A stretch of DNA of 64,000 nucleotides from contig JAPDQK010000017.1 in NCBI GenBank assembly GCA_034505955.1, positions 36,662 to 100,661 of the forward strand, written 5' to 3'. The notes beneath the pieces are model-generated. The model did no database searches. It was not told the origin of the DNA and was given only the letters and a program-made list of their open reading frames with translations. How positions within the stretch are numbered: position 1 is the stretch's first letter; every line of letters starts with the position of its first letter. The DNA is from Zhuqueibacter pondensis (lineage in GTDB: Bacteria > Zhuqueibacterota > Zhuqueibacteria > Zhuqueibacterales > Zhuqueibacteraceae). The position numbers and the translations under genes are program-made. Positions 37,602 to 45,938 of the stretch are shown here, piece after piece.

Positions 37602-38050
37602 ACTACTCGCTTTTTCCTTTACTCTCTTTTGGGTGATAAGGTTGGTACGACAACGTCAAGTCGGTAATTTTCAGTTCCGATATTTACTTCGCCAACCCGA
37701 AACAATCTCACAGCGTAAGCTGTGAGTAATTGATCGGATGAGCTAACAAACAAGCATATCGTTATGGAAGCCCACATCATAAGATGTGGGAGTGTCAAAG
37801 CGTGGAGTTATAGCAACAATTTTTGATGTGCCCACTCCTTACGGAGTGGGTTTCCAACCAGTACCCTTTTTCTTATAGCTTGCGTCTTCAAGAACCCTAC
37901 GGGCGCAGCCCACAACTGACGTTGTGGGGTTACGCACAAACAAAAGTCAGCATTTCAACTTGACGTTATCGTATTGGACAAAACCGCAACTGGCGCAAAG
38001 CATATATTTTGAATTACTCGCCCCTTGCGGAATGAAGTTTTTTTTCAAAT
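37602..38050. repeat. Intergenic stretch holding CCCACAACGT composite repeat, copy 3 (inverted)
   Basis: At about 37760-37931, on the opposite strand to the other two copies, lies the composite repeat with CCCACAACGTCAGTTGTGGG at its right edge, CCCTACGGGCGCAGCCC beside it and CCCACTCCTTACGGAGTGGG in the middle. A further small palindrome ACAGCGTAAGCTGTGA is at about 37710. No gene is seen. The start region of the next gene (ATG 38051) has no good ribosome binding site. Confidence 0.7.
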
Positions 38051-39505
38051 ATGCACGCAACTCTCGACATCAACTTGCTCTCTGCCACGGCGCTGAATCC
38101 GCAATGGCTGAAAGAAAATCTGCCGCGCTATCTGCAGAGCGAAAATGGCAATCATGACAAAGTCGATGGCGTCGAGATTCTCCACGTCGGTGACTCCAAA
38201 AAGCGATTGACTTTGCTTTACGGCATCGATCTCGAACAACCGGAGAATGGGATACGCCGGCAATTATACCTCGGCTATGTCGTGCCGGCCGATCATCTTG
38301 CCGATGAGCACAAGTCGGTTCTCAGAAAGGCGACTATTCAACCGGCTTGGGGTTTGCCGGTCGCGCTGGTGCCGGAGGCGAATCTGGTTTTGTCGGCCTT
38401 TCCCAATGATCGCAAAATGCCGCTGCTCACGGAAGAGGAATTGCAAAGCTGGCTGAAAGAACAGTTGCCTGAATTTGTCGGCGGCTTGTTCAAAAGCAAA
38501 AAAATGCGGCAACGTTTGCAGCGCTGGCAGGTGCAAGAAACCCGAATGGAAGTCCTGCGTTACGTGCCGGGCAAGCGCTTGACGGCACGATGCACGGTGC
38601 GAATGAAACGAGACGACGGCGACGAAACCAATATTTCTTTTATTGCCAAGCAACTGAATGATGGCAAAAAAGCCGAGCAATCTTTCCACACTTTGCGTGC
38701 CCTTCACAAAGTTTGGTCATCGCATGGGTTTTATCTTGCCGAAAACGCAGCGGCTTTGCCGGCACCGGCTCCTTTCCCGCGGGCTTTGGCGCTGAACAAA
38801 GAAAGAGCGGTGATTTTTATTGAGGAGCTGCCCGGCAAAAATTTGGCCGAAGCTCTCACGGAAGTCGATCTCGCGCAGGTGATGCCGGCTGCCGGCGCGT
38901 TGCTCGCCGCGTTTCACCGCATACCGAAGCAAGTCAAAAAACGGGTCTCCCGGAAAAGCGAGTTGAAAGAAGTACGTAAAGCTCTTGGCACCATCGGTAC
39001 CGCTTTTCCGGAGCTCGAGCCGCGTTTGCAAAAATTGTTTGGCACGTTGTGCGCGTTACACTGGGAAGACAACACCCCGATGGCGTTGTTACACGGCTCG
39101 TTGCGCTTGAATCACCTTGTCATTCATGAAGGCCGGTTGGCGCTGCTGGATCTGGACAGCCTGCGCCTCGGCCCTCCGGCTTATGACCTCGCCAATTTGC
39201 TCTCTTCATTATACTATTTCGAAGCGCAAGGACGATTGAGCCGGTCGCAACGCCAGCAGATCACACGGTATTTTCTCGAAGGCTATGCCGCGCAGGCGGC
39301 GTGGAACCTCGCTCCGCGGGTGGTGCTTTGGTTTTTAATCAGCCTGTTGATCAACAAGCAAGCGCTAAAATACGTGACTCATTTTCACCCGGATCGCGCA
39401 GAAAAAGTAACTCGCATGTTGCAGCAGGCAGAAAATATTCTCGAGCAAGGTTATCGGCAGGCCAACGATTCGACTTTATCCGCACTATGGCAGGTGCTCC
39501 CATGA
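38051..39505 (+). CDS. APH-like protein, long form, catalytic Asp lost (paralogue H)
   Basis: The 484-residue protein is the sixth long APH-like protein and is separate from the array. The first N-lobe copy is degenerate (LHVGDSKKRLTLLYGI) and the second is better (VLRYVPGKRLTARCTVRM, then SFIAKQL). The catalytic motif reads HGS (His348-Ser350) and the metal motif is LDLDSLRLGPPAYDLANL, with Phe changed to Leu. Its stop codon overlaps the start of the histidine kinase by ATGA, so this likely pseudokinase is produced together with a sensor. That suggests it senses or transmits the state of the locus; this is inference from position. Confidence 0.77.
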   Translation: MHATLDINLLSATALNPQWLKENLPRYLQSENGNHDKVDGVEILHVGDSKKRLTLLYGIDLEQPENGIRRQLYLGYVVPADHLADEHKSVLRKATIQPAWGLPVALVPEANLVLSAFPNDRKMPLLTEEELQSWLKEQLPEFVGGLFKSKKMRQRLQRWQVQETRMEVLRYVPGKRLTARCTVRMKRDDGDETNISFIAKQLNDGKKAEQSFHTLRALHKVWSSHGFYLAENAAALPAPAPFPRALALNKERAVIFIEELPGKNLAEALTEVDLAQVMPAAGALLAAFHRIPKQVKKRVSRKSELKEVRKALGTIGTAFPELEPRLQKLFGTLCALHWEDNTPMALLHGSLRLNHLVIHEGRLALLDLDSLRLGPPAYDLANLLSSLYYFEAQGRLSRSQRQQITRYFLEGYAAQAAWNLAPRVVLWFLISLLINKQALKYVTHFHPDRAEKVTRMLQQAENILEQGYRQANDSTLSALWQVLP

Positions 39506-41793
39506 AACGATCCAGCCCGGTGAGGAGAATATGGAAAACTCGCTTGGTGCCGCTCAAAATTCCCAGAGCTTGGAAGTCTGAGATCGGCTTCGCACTGGTG
39601 TTTCTCGGAATGATTCTCCTGCCAAGCGGTTTTTTGGGCTATTTGAGCTGGCGCGCCCTTGAAAATGAAAAAATGCTTTCACAAGAGCGCCTGCGGGAGA
39701 GCTATCGCCAAATCGCCCGGCTGGCGGCGCGAGAAATCGATGACGAGCTGGCCGAAGTGGAGAAACGTTGGGTCAAGGCGATCGAAAAGATGTTTCACAA
39801 AGGAGATTTCACCAATGTCGAAGAAAAATTCCGGCGGCTGGCGCAACAGGAGCCGCTTATCGCCTCTTGTTTCATGTTGATGGCGCCGGGCAGGGTGGTC
39901 TATCCTCCCGGCATGAGTTTGCGAGAAGACAGTGCGCCGCTGACCTCTTGGGAAAAGGAATCCTATGTGCAGGAGCATGAAATTTTCGAGAAGCTCGTCA
40001 CTCGCGGCGAAGAGCTGGAATATCGCGCCTATGATCTCGATGGCGCCATCGCCATTTACCGGGAAATTTTGTCAGCGGTCTCCAACCCGCGCTTGCGCGG
40101 CATGGCGGAAAGTTGCATCGGCCGCGCCTTGATGAAAAAAGCCGATTGGTCAGGGGCGTTATCCATTTTTGAACAAATGCTGGCCAAATATCCGGAGACT
40201 CGCGACCTCAACGGCATGCACTTGCGTTTTCTCGCGCAATATCAAATTGTCGTCTCTCTCGAAAATCTGGGACGCGACGAGGAAGCCGCCGCCGCCCTCC
40301 TGCGCTTGTATCAAGATTTGTTGGAGCGCAGCGATGCCGTGAATACCGTGCAATACTCCGCTTTTCTCGAGCAAATTCGGAGTTTGGCGCCGCGACTGCT
40401 CAGCTCGCCGAAATTATCCGATCCGGATTATTATCAGGCCCAATTCACTGCCTTGGCAGAGCAAAACAAAAAACGCCGCAGCCAGAAATATTTTCTGCAG
40501 CTTCTGGAAAGAAAATTGAACAAAATGGTCATCGAGCGCAAACACTACAGCCCGCGGCTGCGCTACGCTTCCGAGGAAGCCGATGATGAGCCTTATCTTT
40601 TGGCTTATGGTCAGGTGCCGGATCCGACCGGCAGTTATGTCACCGGCCTCTGGGGCCTGCAAATCGATTTGGTGCAGCTCCGGCGACGGCTGTTTCCAGC
40701 AACGTTGCGCAATTTGAAATCCGGCGAACGCGTAACATTGGCGATACTCAATGAAAAAGGCGATTTTGTCATCGGCACGGCAAGGCCACGAAACCTGCCT
40801 CTGGCGACTCACAGTCTCGCCGCGCCTTTCAATTTTTGGCAGGTGGCGGTATATCTGAACGATGATCGTGCCTTGTCACCGCGCCTCGACTTTCGCACCA
40901 CCGTGGGGCTTTGGCTCATTTCCCTTTTGCTGCTGAGCATTGTTTCCGGCGCTTACATTTTTATCCGGCGCGCGCGTCGGGAACTCCGGCTGTCACAAAT
41001 GAAATCGACCTTCGTGTCCAATGTCTCGCATGAGCTGCGCACGCCGCTGGCCTCGATCAAAATGATGGCCGAGCTGCTCGAGATGCAGCTCAACGGAGGC
41101 AGCGCCGTGCCGGCAAACGAGGTCAAAGTGAAGGCCGGGCAACATTTGGGCATCATCCGCCGCGAGTGCGACCGGCTCGGTCGTTTAATCGACAACCTGT
41201 TGAATTTTTCCAAAATCGAGCGCGGCCTCAAGCAATTCAATTTTGAATATGAAGATCCGGCGGCGGTGTTGCGAATGGCGATCGAATCTTTTCGTCCCCA
41301 TGCGGTGGCGCAGGGCTTTGTGTTGGAGGCCGACATTCCGGAAACTTTGCCGGAATGCCGTTTGGATGCAGACGCCATCGCGCAGGTGATGCTGAATCTC
41401 TTGAGCAATGCGGTCAAATACAGCACCGAGCACAAGGAGATTCGGGTGCGGGCTTACCGCGAAGGCAACCAAGTCGCGGTGGCAGTATCGGATTGCGGCA
41501 TCGGCATCGCCCCGGAAGAAATCCCGAAAATTTTTCGAGAATTCTATCGCAGCGACCAGCGTTTGAACACTCCCCAACAGGGAGGAATGGGATTGGGCTT
41601 GACCTTGGCCAGACATATTGTTCGCGCTCATGGCGGTGACCTCCGTGTGCAAAGTGAATTGGGTAAGGGATCGACCTTTATTTTTACGCTACCGATTCCT
41701 GATGACAGTATACAAATTCATGGAAAGGGTTGTTCAACTGCTGAGAAAATCAAAAATGTTTCTTCCGAGAAAAAATTTGCCGCCATGGAGTGA
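39502..41793 (+). CDS. Sensor histidine kinase with TPR-like periplasmic region
   Basis: The protein is 763 residues from ATG 39502 (ATGA overlap with paralogue H). The first membrane helix is at about residues 30-52 (IGFALVFLGMILLPSGFLGY) and the second at about 470-492 (TVGLWLISLLLLSIVSGAYIF). Between them is a large external domain with TPR-like helices (YDLDGAIAIYREILSAV, WSGALSIFEQMLAKYPETRD). The kinase core has phospho-acceptor His510 in NVSHELRTPLASIKMM, N box MLNLLSNAVKYS, G1 VSDCGIGIAPEEI and G2 GMGLGLTLARHIV. No HAMP domain is evident between the second helix and the dimerisation helix. The partner is probably the regulator at 42503, about 700 bases downstream. Confidence 0.92.
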   Translation: MKRSSPVRRIWKTRLVPLKIPRAWKSEIGFALVFLGMILLPSGFLGYLSWRALENEKMLSQERLRESYRQIARLAAREIDDELAEVEKRWVKAIEKMFHKGDFTNVEEKFRRLAQQEPLIASCFMLMAPGRVVYPPGMSLREDSAPLTSWEKESYVQEHEIFEKLVTRGEELEYRAYDLDGAIAIYREILSAVSNPRLRGMAESCIGRALMKKADWSGALSIFEQMLAKYPETRDLNGMHLRFLAQYQIVVSLENLGRDEEAAAALLRLYQDLLERSDAVNTVQYSAFLEQIRSLAPRLLSSPKLSDPDYYQAQFTALAEQNKKRRSQKYFLQLLERKLNKMVIERKHYSPRLRYASEEADDEPYLLAYGQVPDPTGSYVTGLWGLQIDLVQLRRRLFPATLRNLKSGERVTLAILNEKGDFVIGTARPRNLPLATHSLAAPFNFWQVAVYLNDDRALSPRLDFRTTVGLWLISLLLLSIVSGAYIFIRRARRELRLSQMKSTFVSNVSHELRTPLASIKMMAELLEMQLNGGSAVPANEVKVKAGQHLGIIRRECDRLGRLIDNLLNFSKIERGLKQFNFEYEDPAAVLRMAIESFRPHAVAQGFVLEADIPETLPECRLDADAIAQVMLNLLSNAVKYSTEHKEIRVRAYREGNQVAVAVSDCGIGIAPEEIPKIFREFYRSDQRLNTPQQGGMGLGLTLARHIVRAHGGDLRVQSELGKGSTFIFTLPIPDDSIQIHGKGCSTAEKIKNVSSEKKFAAME

Positions 41794-42502
41794 AGAACAA
41801 ATGTTCGGAAGGGAATCTATGAATTTTGGTGTTCACGTTCGCTAATATGTCATTCACCTCGTCATGTCATTTCGTAGGAATTGCCATGTGCGTTTGAACA
41901 CCCATCATGATGAAAATGAACTTTCGTAGTAGTGCCTTTAGGCACTGACCCTGAAGGCTACGCCCGTAGGGGTCTACTACATAAGGATTTTCGTGGTAAT
42001 TGCCCATGCCCGGATGGGCATCCGATAATGACGAAAATGATGTTCGTTGTGATGCCTTCAGGCATTTGTGGCCTATTGAGAGCATGACGCCTAAAGGCGT
42101 AACTACAAAAGTTATTTTCAGATGAATCTTTTTCCAATTGAGCACCGAACTGGATTGAAAAAAAGAGCAAGAGTCTAGCCGTCTGAACTTCGCCTTAACT
42201 AAGACTGTCATTCCGTAGGCCTGCGGCTGTAAGCTACGCCCGTAGGGAATCTTTTTACTTTTTAAACGGATGCTTGCAGATACCCAAAAAGATTCTTCCA
42301 GAATGACATTTCAAAAGGGGTGGTGAACTGTTACCATATATCAAAAAAGATTCCTACGGACGCAGTCTTCCAGAATGACATTTGCCCGATACGGGAATGA
42401 TATTACCAATTAAAACTCATCAAACAAATCGCTTGCTCGGCATCCCGTTGACAGGGATGTAATTGGTGAATGAATTTGACGTTGGTTTTCCATAAGAGTA
42501 AA
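41794..42502. repeat. Repeat-rich gap between histidine kinase and response regulator
   Basis: At about 41880-42125 lies an element with TTTCGTAGTAGTGCCTTTAG, GGCTACGCCCGTAGGGG, CCCATGCCCGGATGGGCATC and CCTAAAGGCGTAACTAC, related to the element at 20648-20815. At about 42180-42385 follow two or more copies of the TGTCATTCTG/GGAATGACA hairpin family. No gene is seen in the whole 700 bases, although the flanking genes are a cognate pair. Confidence 0.7.
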
Positions 42503-43216
42503 ATGATGAAAAAAATCCTGATCGTCGAAGATGATGCCGCCATCGCCCTCGGCTTGGAAAGTGCGCTCCACGACGAGGGTTATGAGACCCACACCGCGCA
42601 CACCGGCCCGGATGGTTATCGTTTCGCCAAAGAGCATCAGCCGGACTTGATCGTTCTCGATTTGATGCTGCCGGGAATGAGCGGCTTGGAGATTTGCAAA
42701 CGCCTGCGCGATGAGGGCATCAAAACTCCCGTGATCATGCTCACTTCCAAAACCGAGGAAGACGACAAAGTTCTCGGGTTGGAGTTGGGCGCTGATGATT
42801 ATGTGACCAAGCCCTTTAGTCTGCGTGAGCTTTTAGCCCGAGTCCGAGCGCATTTACGCCGTGAAGAGGTCAGTGGCTCCAGCAATGGCAATGGCGCCAT
42901 CAACATGGAAAAGTACAGCTTCGGCAACGTGGTGGTTGATTTCAAGCGCCACGAAGTTTATAGAGCCGGCCAGTTGCAGGAGCTGACCAACCGTGAGTTT
43001 CGTTTGCTCGAATATTTCATTCAGCATCCCGGCGAGTTGATCACCCGCGACCGCCTGCTCGACGAAATTTGGGGTTATGATATTTATCCGACGACGCGCA
43101 CGGTGGACAATCATATTTTGCGTTTGCGCAAGCACATCGAGCCGGATCCGGAAAATCCGCGGTATATCAAAACTGTGCGCGGCGCCGGTTACCTCTTTGA
43201 AAAGGATTCGCGATGA
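42503..43216 (+). CDS. OmpR/PhoB-family response regulator
   Basis: The protein is 237 residues from ATG 42503 (a second ATG follows directly). The receiver domain has acidic pair EDD at 9-11, phospho-acceptor Asp53 in LIVLDLMLPG, a switch Thr in MLTSKTEEDD and Lys in DDYVTKPFS. The C-terminal winged-helix DNA-binding domain (from about residue 140) has LTNREFRLLEYFIQHPGELI and TVDNHILRLRKHIE with VRGAGYLF. It should bind promoters in response to the upstream histidine kinase. Its stop overlaps the start of the HPr-kinase-like gene by ATGA. Confidence 0.95.
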   Translation: MMKKILIVEDDAAIALGLESALHDEGYETHTAHTGPDGYRFAKEHQPDLIVLDLMLPGMSGLEICKRLRDEGIKTPVIMLTSKTEEDDKVLGLELGADDYVTKPFSLRELLARVRAHLRREEVSGSSNGNGAINMEKYSFGNVVVDFKRHEVYRAGQLQELTNREFRLLEYFIQHPGELITRDRLLDEIWGYDIYPTTRTVDNHILRLRKHIEPDPENPRYIKTVRGAGYLFEKDSR

Positions 43217-44307
43217 GTCGCCACTCAACCTCTGGCATCCCGCCTCTGCCAAACAACAACCAGCTCGGCGTTCGCATGCATGGCGTCAGTTTGAGACTGG
43301 AATCGAATCATCGACCCTTGCTTGATTACGCGAGGGAGCATCTTCACGGCTTGGTGGAAATGCCGAGCGCCGAGCCGGATTTGATAGTGAAATGCCACTG
43401 GTCGCAAGGAGATTGGGATCCGGAAGTCAATCCGTTCTCGAGCGACGGCGCGCTCAATGTGATCGGCAAGCGCATGCTTGGCAACGCCAATGAGCTGATC
43501 TGGCTCGACACGCTGCGGATGAAAGGCTTGCAGCTTCGCTTTCGCCGCGAAGACGAGCAATGGATGTTCGAGATCGCCTATCGTTTTCATCCGAAAAAAG
43601 AGAAGCTGGAAAATCTGCCGGAGTACGAATACAAAAAATATTTCAGCTTGATGAGCTATCTGGTCTATTATCCGCTCATCTGGTATCTGGAAACCTTTCG
43701 CGGCTGGACGATTCTGCATGCTTCGGCATTGGCGAGCGAGCAAGGCGGCATCATGATCGGTGGTCTCGGCGGCGTCGGCAAAACCACCACTTGTGTTGCG
43801 CTCATGCAGCGCCCGGGCATCGCACTCATTTCCGAGAATATTATTTTCACCGACGGCGAATTCATCTATCCCTGCGATGAGCCGATCCGCCTCGACGAGG
43901 GCAGTTTGGCAATGCTCGGCGACCACCTCAACGTTTTGACGCCGATGGCTTTTCCCGAGGGATTGAAAGAGAAATGGCTTTTCCATCTTCGGACGAATGA
44001 TTTGCCAGTAAAGGTCAAGCCGGCGGTGCTCTTCTTGCCGCAATTTTCGCCGCGGCGCTATGTGACACCGCTCGCGCCGGAGTTGGCTGCAGAAAAAATG
44101 GTGGCGATGAATCGCTTGACGCGCGAGCTGGATGATTACGCGTGGTATGCTGCGGCGATCGAGATGCACTGGCCGAAAACCGGACTGGCGAACAATCGCA
44201 TCGAGGTGTTGCGCCGATTCACTGCCAACGCGCGGTGCTTTGAATTAGGCATTGATCGGACGGCGGGTGTGACTGCAGTCGTCGAAGATATTCTGGGATG
44301 TTTGTAA
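43213..44307 (+). CDS. HPr-kinase-like protein (HprK-related P-loop kinase)
   Basis: The 364-residue protein has an N-terminal beta-rich part without clear motif and a P-loop GGLGGVGKTTT from Gly183, then IALISENIIFTDGEFIYP and DEPIRLDEG. This order and spacing resemble the C-terminal kinase domain of HPr kinase/phosphorylase, but the usual acidic VADD after the P-loop is replaced by ISEN, so catalysis may differ. HprK-like proteins outside sugar regulation are known in peptide-modification clusters. Translation is coupled to the response regulator (ATGA overlap). No HPr/PTS genes are visible here. The target is unknown. Confidence 0.72.
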   Translation: MSRHSTSGIPPLPNNNQLGVRMHGVSLRLESNHRPLLDYAREHLHGLVEMPSAEPDLIVKCHWSQGDWDPEVNPFSSDGALNVIGKRMLGNANELIWLDTLRMKGLQLRFRREDEQWMFEIAYRFHPKKEKLENLPEYEYKKYFSLMSYLVYYPLIWYLETFRGWTILHASALASEQGGIMIGGLGGVGKTTTCVALMQRPGIALISENIIFTDGEFIYPCDEPIRLDEGSLAMLGDHLNVLTPMAFPEGLKEKWLFHLRTNDLPVKVKPAVLFLPQFSPRRYVTPLAPELAAEKMVAMNRLTRELDDYAWYAAAIEMHWPKTGLANNRIEVLRRFTANARCFELGIDRTAGVTAVVEDILGCL

Positions 44308-44375
44308 ATTTGCAAACGGCTTTATCGTCCTCTGTTTGATTGAAAAACGTACTGTGAGTTTGCCTTACTCTAAAT

Positions 44376-44450
44376 TTTTCAAAACCGCCAAGACGCGAAG
44401 AACGCTGAGTCTATTTTTCTTAGCGTTCTTTGCGTCTTGGCGGTGAAAAT
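44376..44450. repeat. CCGCCAAGACGC long hairpin
   Basis: The inverted repeat with arms CCGCCAAGACGCGAAGAACG and CGTTCTTTGCGTCTTGGCGG around a T-rich loop lies between the HPr-kinase-like gene and the RtcB-like gene. Hairpins of this sequence are found dispersed in many unrelated bacterial genomes. It may act as a bidirectional terminator. Confidence 0.85.
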
Positions 44451-44504
44451 CGGTGAATGCTCCAAATTACGAAGGGACTTAATCAAAAAAGAACGAATGT
44501 TGCC

Positions 44505-45905
44505 ATGTCTTCCCCCATCGAAACCATACCTCGAAACGGCGGCTTGCCGATAAAATTCTTTTTGACCCCGGAGATGATGCCGGATAAAGAAACGCTGGCG
44601 CAATTGGAACAACTGGCAAGCGTGTACGGCCTCGCGCATCACGTCGCGGTGCTGCCGGATATTCATCGCAAGATTCGCAACCTGAGCCCGACCGGCACCG
44701 CCATCGCCGCAAGAAACATGCTGGTGCCGCGCGCGGTGGACACCGGCATCTGCTGCGGCATGCGCATGGTGCGCACCGATATCGACGTGCGCGATCTCAC
44801 CGCACCGCTGCTCGATGAGCTTTTTGCCGAGCTGATGGCTACCATCCCTGTGTTGGAGCACGCACAAGATGTCCTCACCAGCGAAGACGTTGCCGATATT
44901 CTCGTGCACGGCGGCAAATGGAGCCAGAGAAAATTCGGCCTCAGTGATGAAGAAATGGATTGCATCGAGGATCGTGGAACGATGCCAACCGACACCACCG
45001 ATGCGGAAACGATTCTCGCCAGCGTTCCGGATCGGCCAAAGAAAAAGGGCCGGCGCTGCTTCGGAACCCTTGGCAATGGGAACCATTTCCTCGAGCTGCA
45101 GGAAATCGTCGAAGTCATCGATCGTGACATTGCAAAACGGCTCGGGCTTTCTGAAGGCAAGGCGATTTTTATGCTGCATACCGGCTCGCGAAGTGTCGGC
45201 AGCAAAACGACCAAAGAATATCTCGAAGAGTTGGAAAAGAAATTCCCCTGCGGGCGCAGCCTTCCCTCTCCAAATGGCTCGCCGATTTGGTCGATGCCGG
45301 CAGATACGGAGGAAGGCATTAAATTCGCACGCGCCATCACGGCGGCCTCCAACTTCGGTTTTGCCAACCGTATCGCGATCACCGAAAAATTGCGCGCGGC
45401 GGTGCGCAAAACGTTGCGAGATGAGTCGCTGCAGATGCCCCTGCTTTACGATTGTGCCCATGTCAGCATCAAGCGGGAGCAGTGGAATGGCGAGAAGCTG
45501 TGGATTCACCGCAACGGCGGCAGTCGCGCCTTGCCGCCGTCGCACATGAAAGATCATCCGATCTTTTCCCAAACTGGGCAGCCGGTACCGATTCCCGCCT
45601 CGATGGGCCATGACTCGTTTATCGGCGTTGCCGATGAGCGCACGGTGGAAACCTTCTTTTCGGTCAATCATGGTGCCGGTCGGGTGATGGACAAGCCGGA
45701 GGCGATGGCGCGGTTCACCGAAATGCAAATCGAACAAGAGATGCGGGACAAGCACATCCGGTTGTATCGCTACGGCTCCGACAATATCGCCGAACAAGCG
45801 CCCAGCTCGTTCAAGGATATTTCACGAGTCATTCGCGCCATGTCGGCGCTCTCTTTAGCGCGGCCGGTTGTGCGCTTGCGGCCGGTGGCGGTGCTGAAGG
45901 GATAA
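44505..45905 (+). CDS. Divergent RtcB-family RNA ligase
   Basis: The protein is 466 residues from ATG 44505. RtcB motifs are recognisable but altered: VLPDIHRKIRN with SPTGTAIA, VDTGICCGMRMVRTD (Cys at the metal site), GNGNHFLE, HTGSRSVGSK, CAHVSIKRE, HRNGGSRALPP, ASMGHDSFIGV and VNHGAGRVM, whose His is the guanylylated nucleophile in classical RtcB. RtcB joins 2',3'-cyclic-phosphate and 5'-OH RNA ends using GTP and Mn. The motif DTGICCGM lacks the usual spacing of the metal-binding Asp and Cys, so it belongs to a divergent subgroup. A palindromic unit CTGCGGGCGCAGCC lies inside the frame at about 45246-45262. Confidence 0.82.
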   Translation: MSSPIETIPRNGGLPIKFFLTPEMMPDKETLAQLEQLASVYGLAHHVAVLPDIHRKIRNLSPTGTAIAARNMLVPRAVDTGICCGMRMVRTDIDVRDLTAPLLDELFAELMATIPVLEHAQDVLTSEDVADILVHGGKWSQRKFGLSDEEMDCIEDRGTMPTDTTDAETILASVPDRPKKKGRRCFGTLGNGNHFLELQEIVEVIDRDIAKRLGLSEGKAIFMLHTGSRSVGSKTTKEYLEELEKKFPCGRSLPSPNGSPIWSMPADTEEGIKFARAITAASNFGFANRIAITEKLRAAVRKTLRDESLQMPLLYDCAHVSIKREQWNGEKLWIHRNGGSRALPPSHMKDHPIFSQTGQPVPIPASMGHDSFIGVADERTVETFFSVNHGAGRVMDKPEAMARFTEMQIEQEMRDKHIRLYRYGSDNIAEQAPSSFKDISRVIRAMSALSLARPVVRLRPVAVLKG

Positions 45906-45938
45906 GAGAAAATATGATTAGTTCGAGTAGTTGACCTC

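Noticed and set aside
16865..37931. CRISPR array made of CCCACTCCGTGAGGAGTGGG palindromes
   Set aside because: The repeats are far apart, are not regularly spaced, have no spacers, and no cas gene is present.
42485..44307. Lasso-peptide cluster based on HPr-kinase-like and asparagine-synthase-like genes
   Set aside because: No precursor peptide, PqqD-like or transglutaminase-like protease gene was found between or beside them.
44379..45797. 472-codon minus-strand open frame opposite the RtcB-like gene
   Set aside because: RtcB motifs are clear on the plus strand; the minus frame shows only His/Arg-rich shadow sequence.
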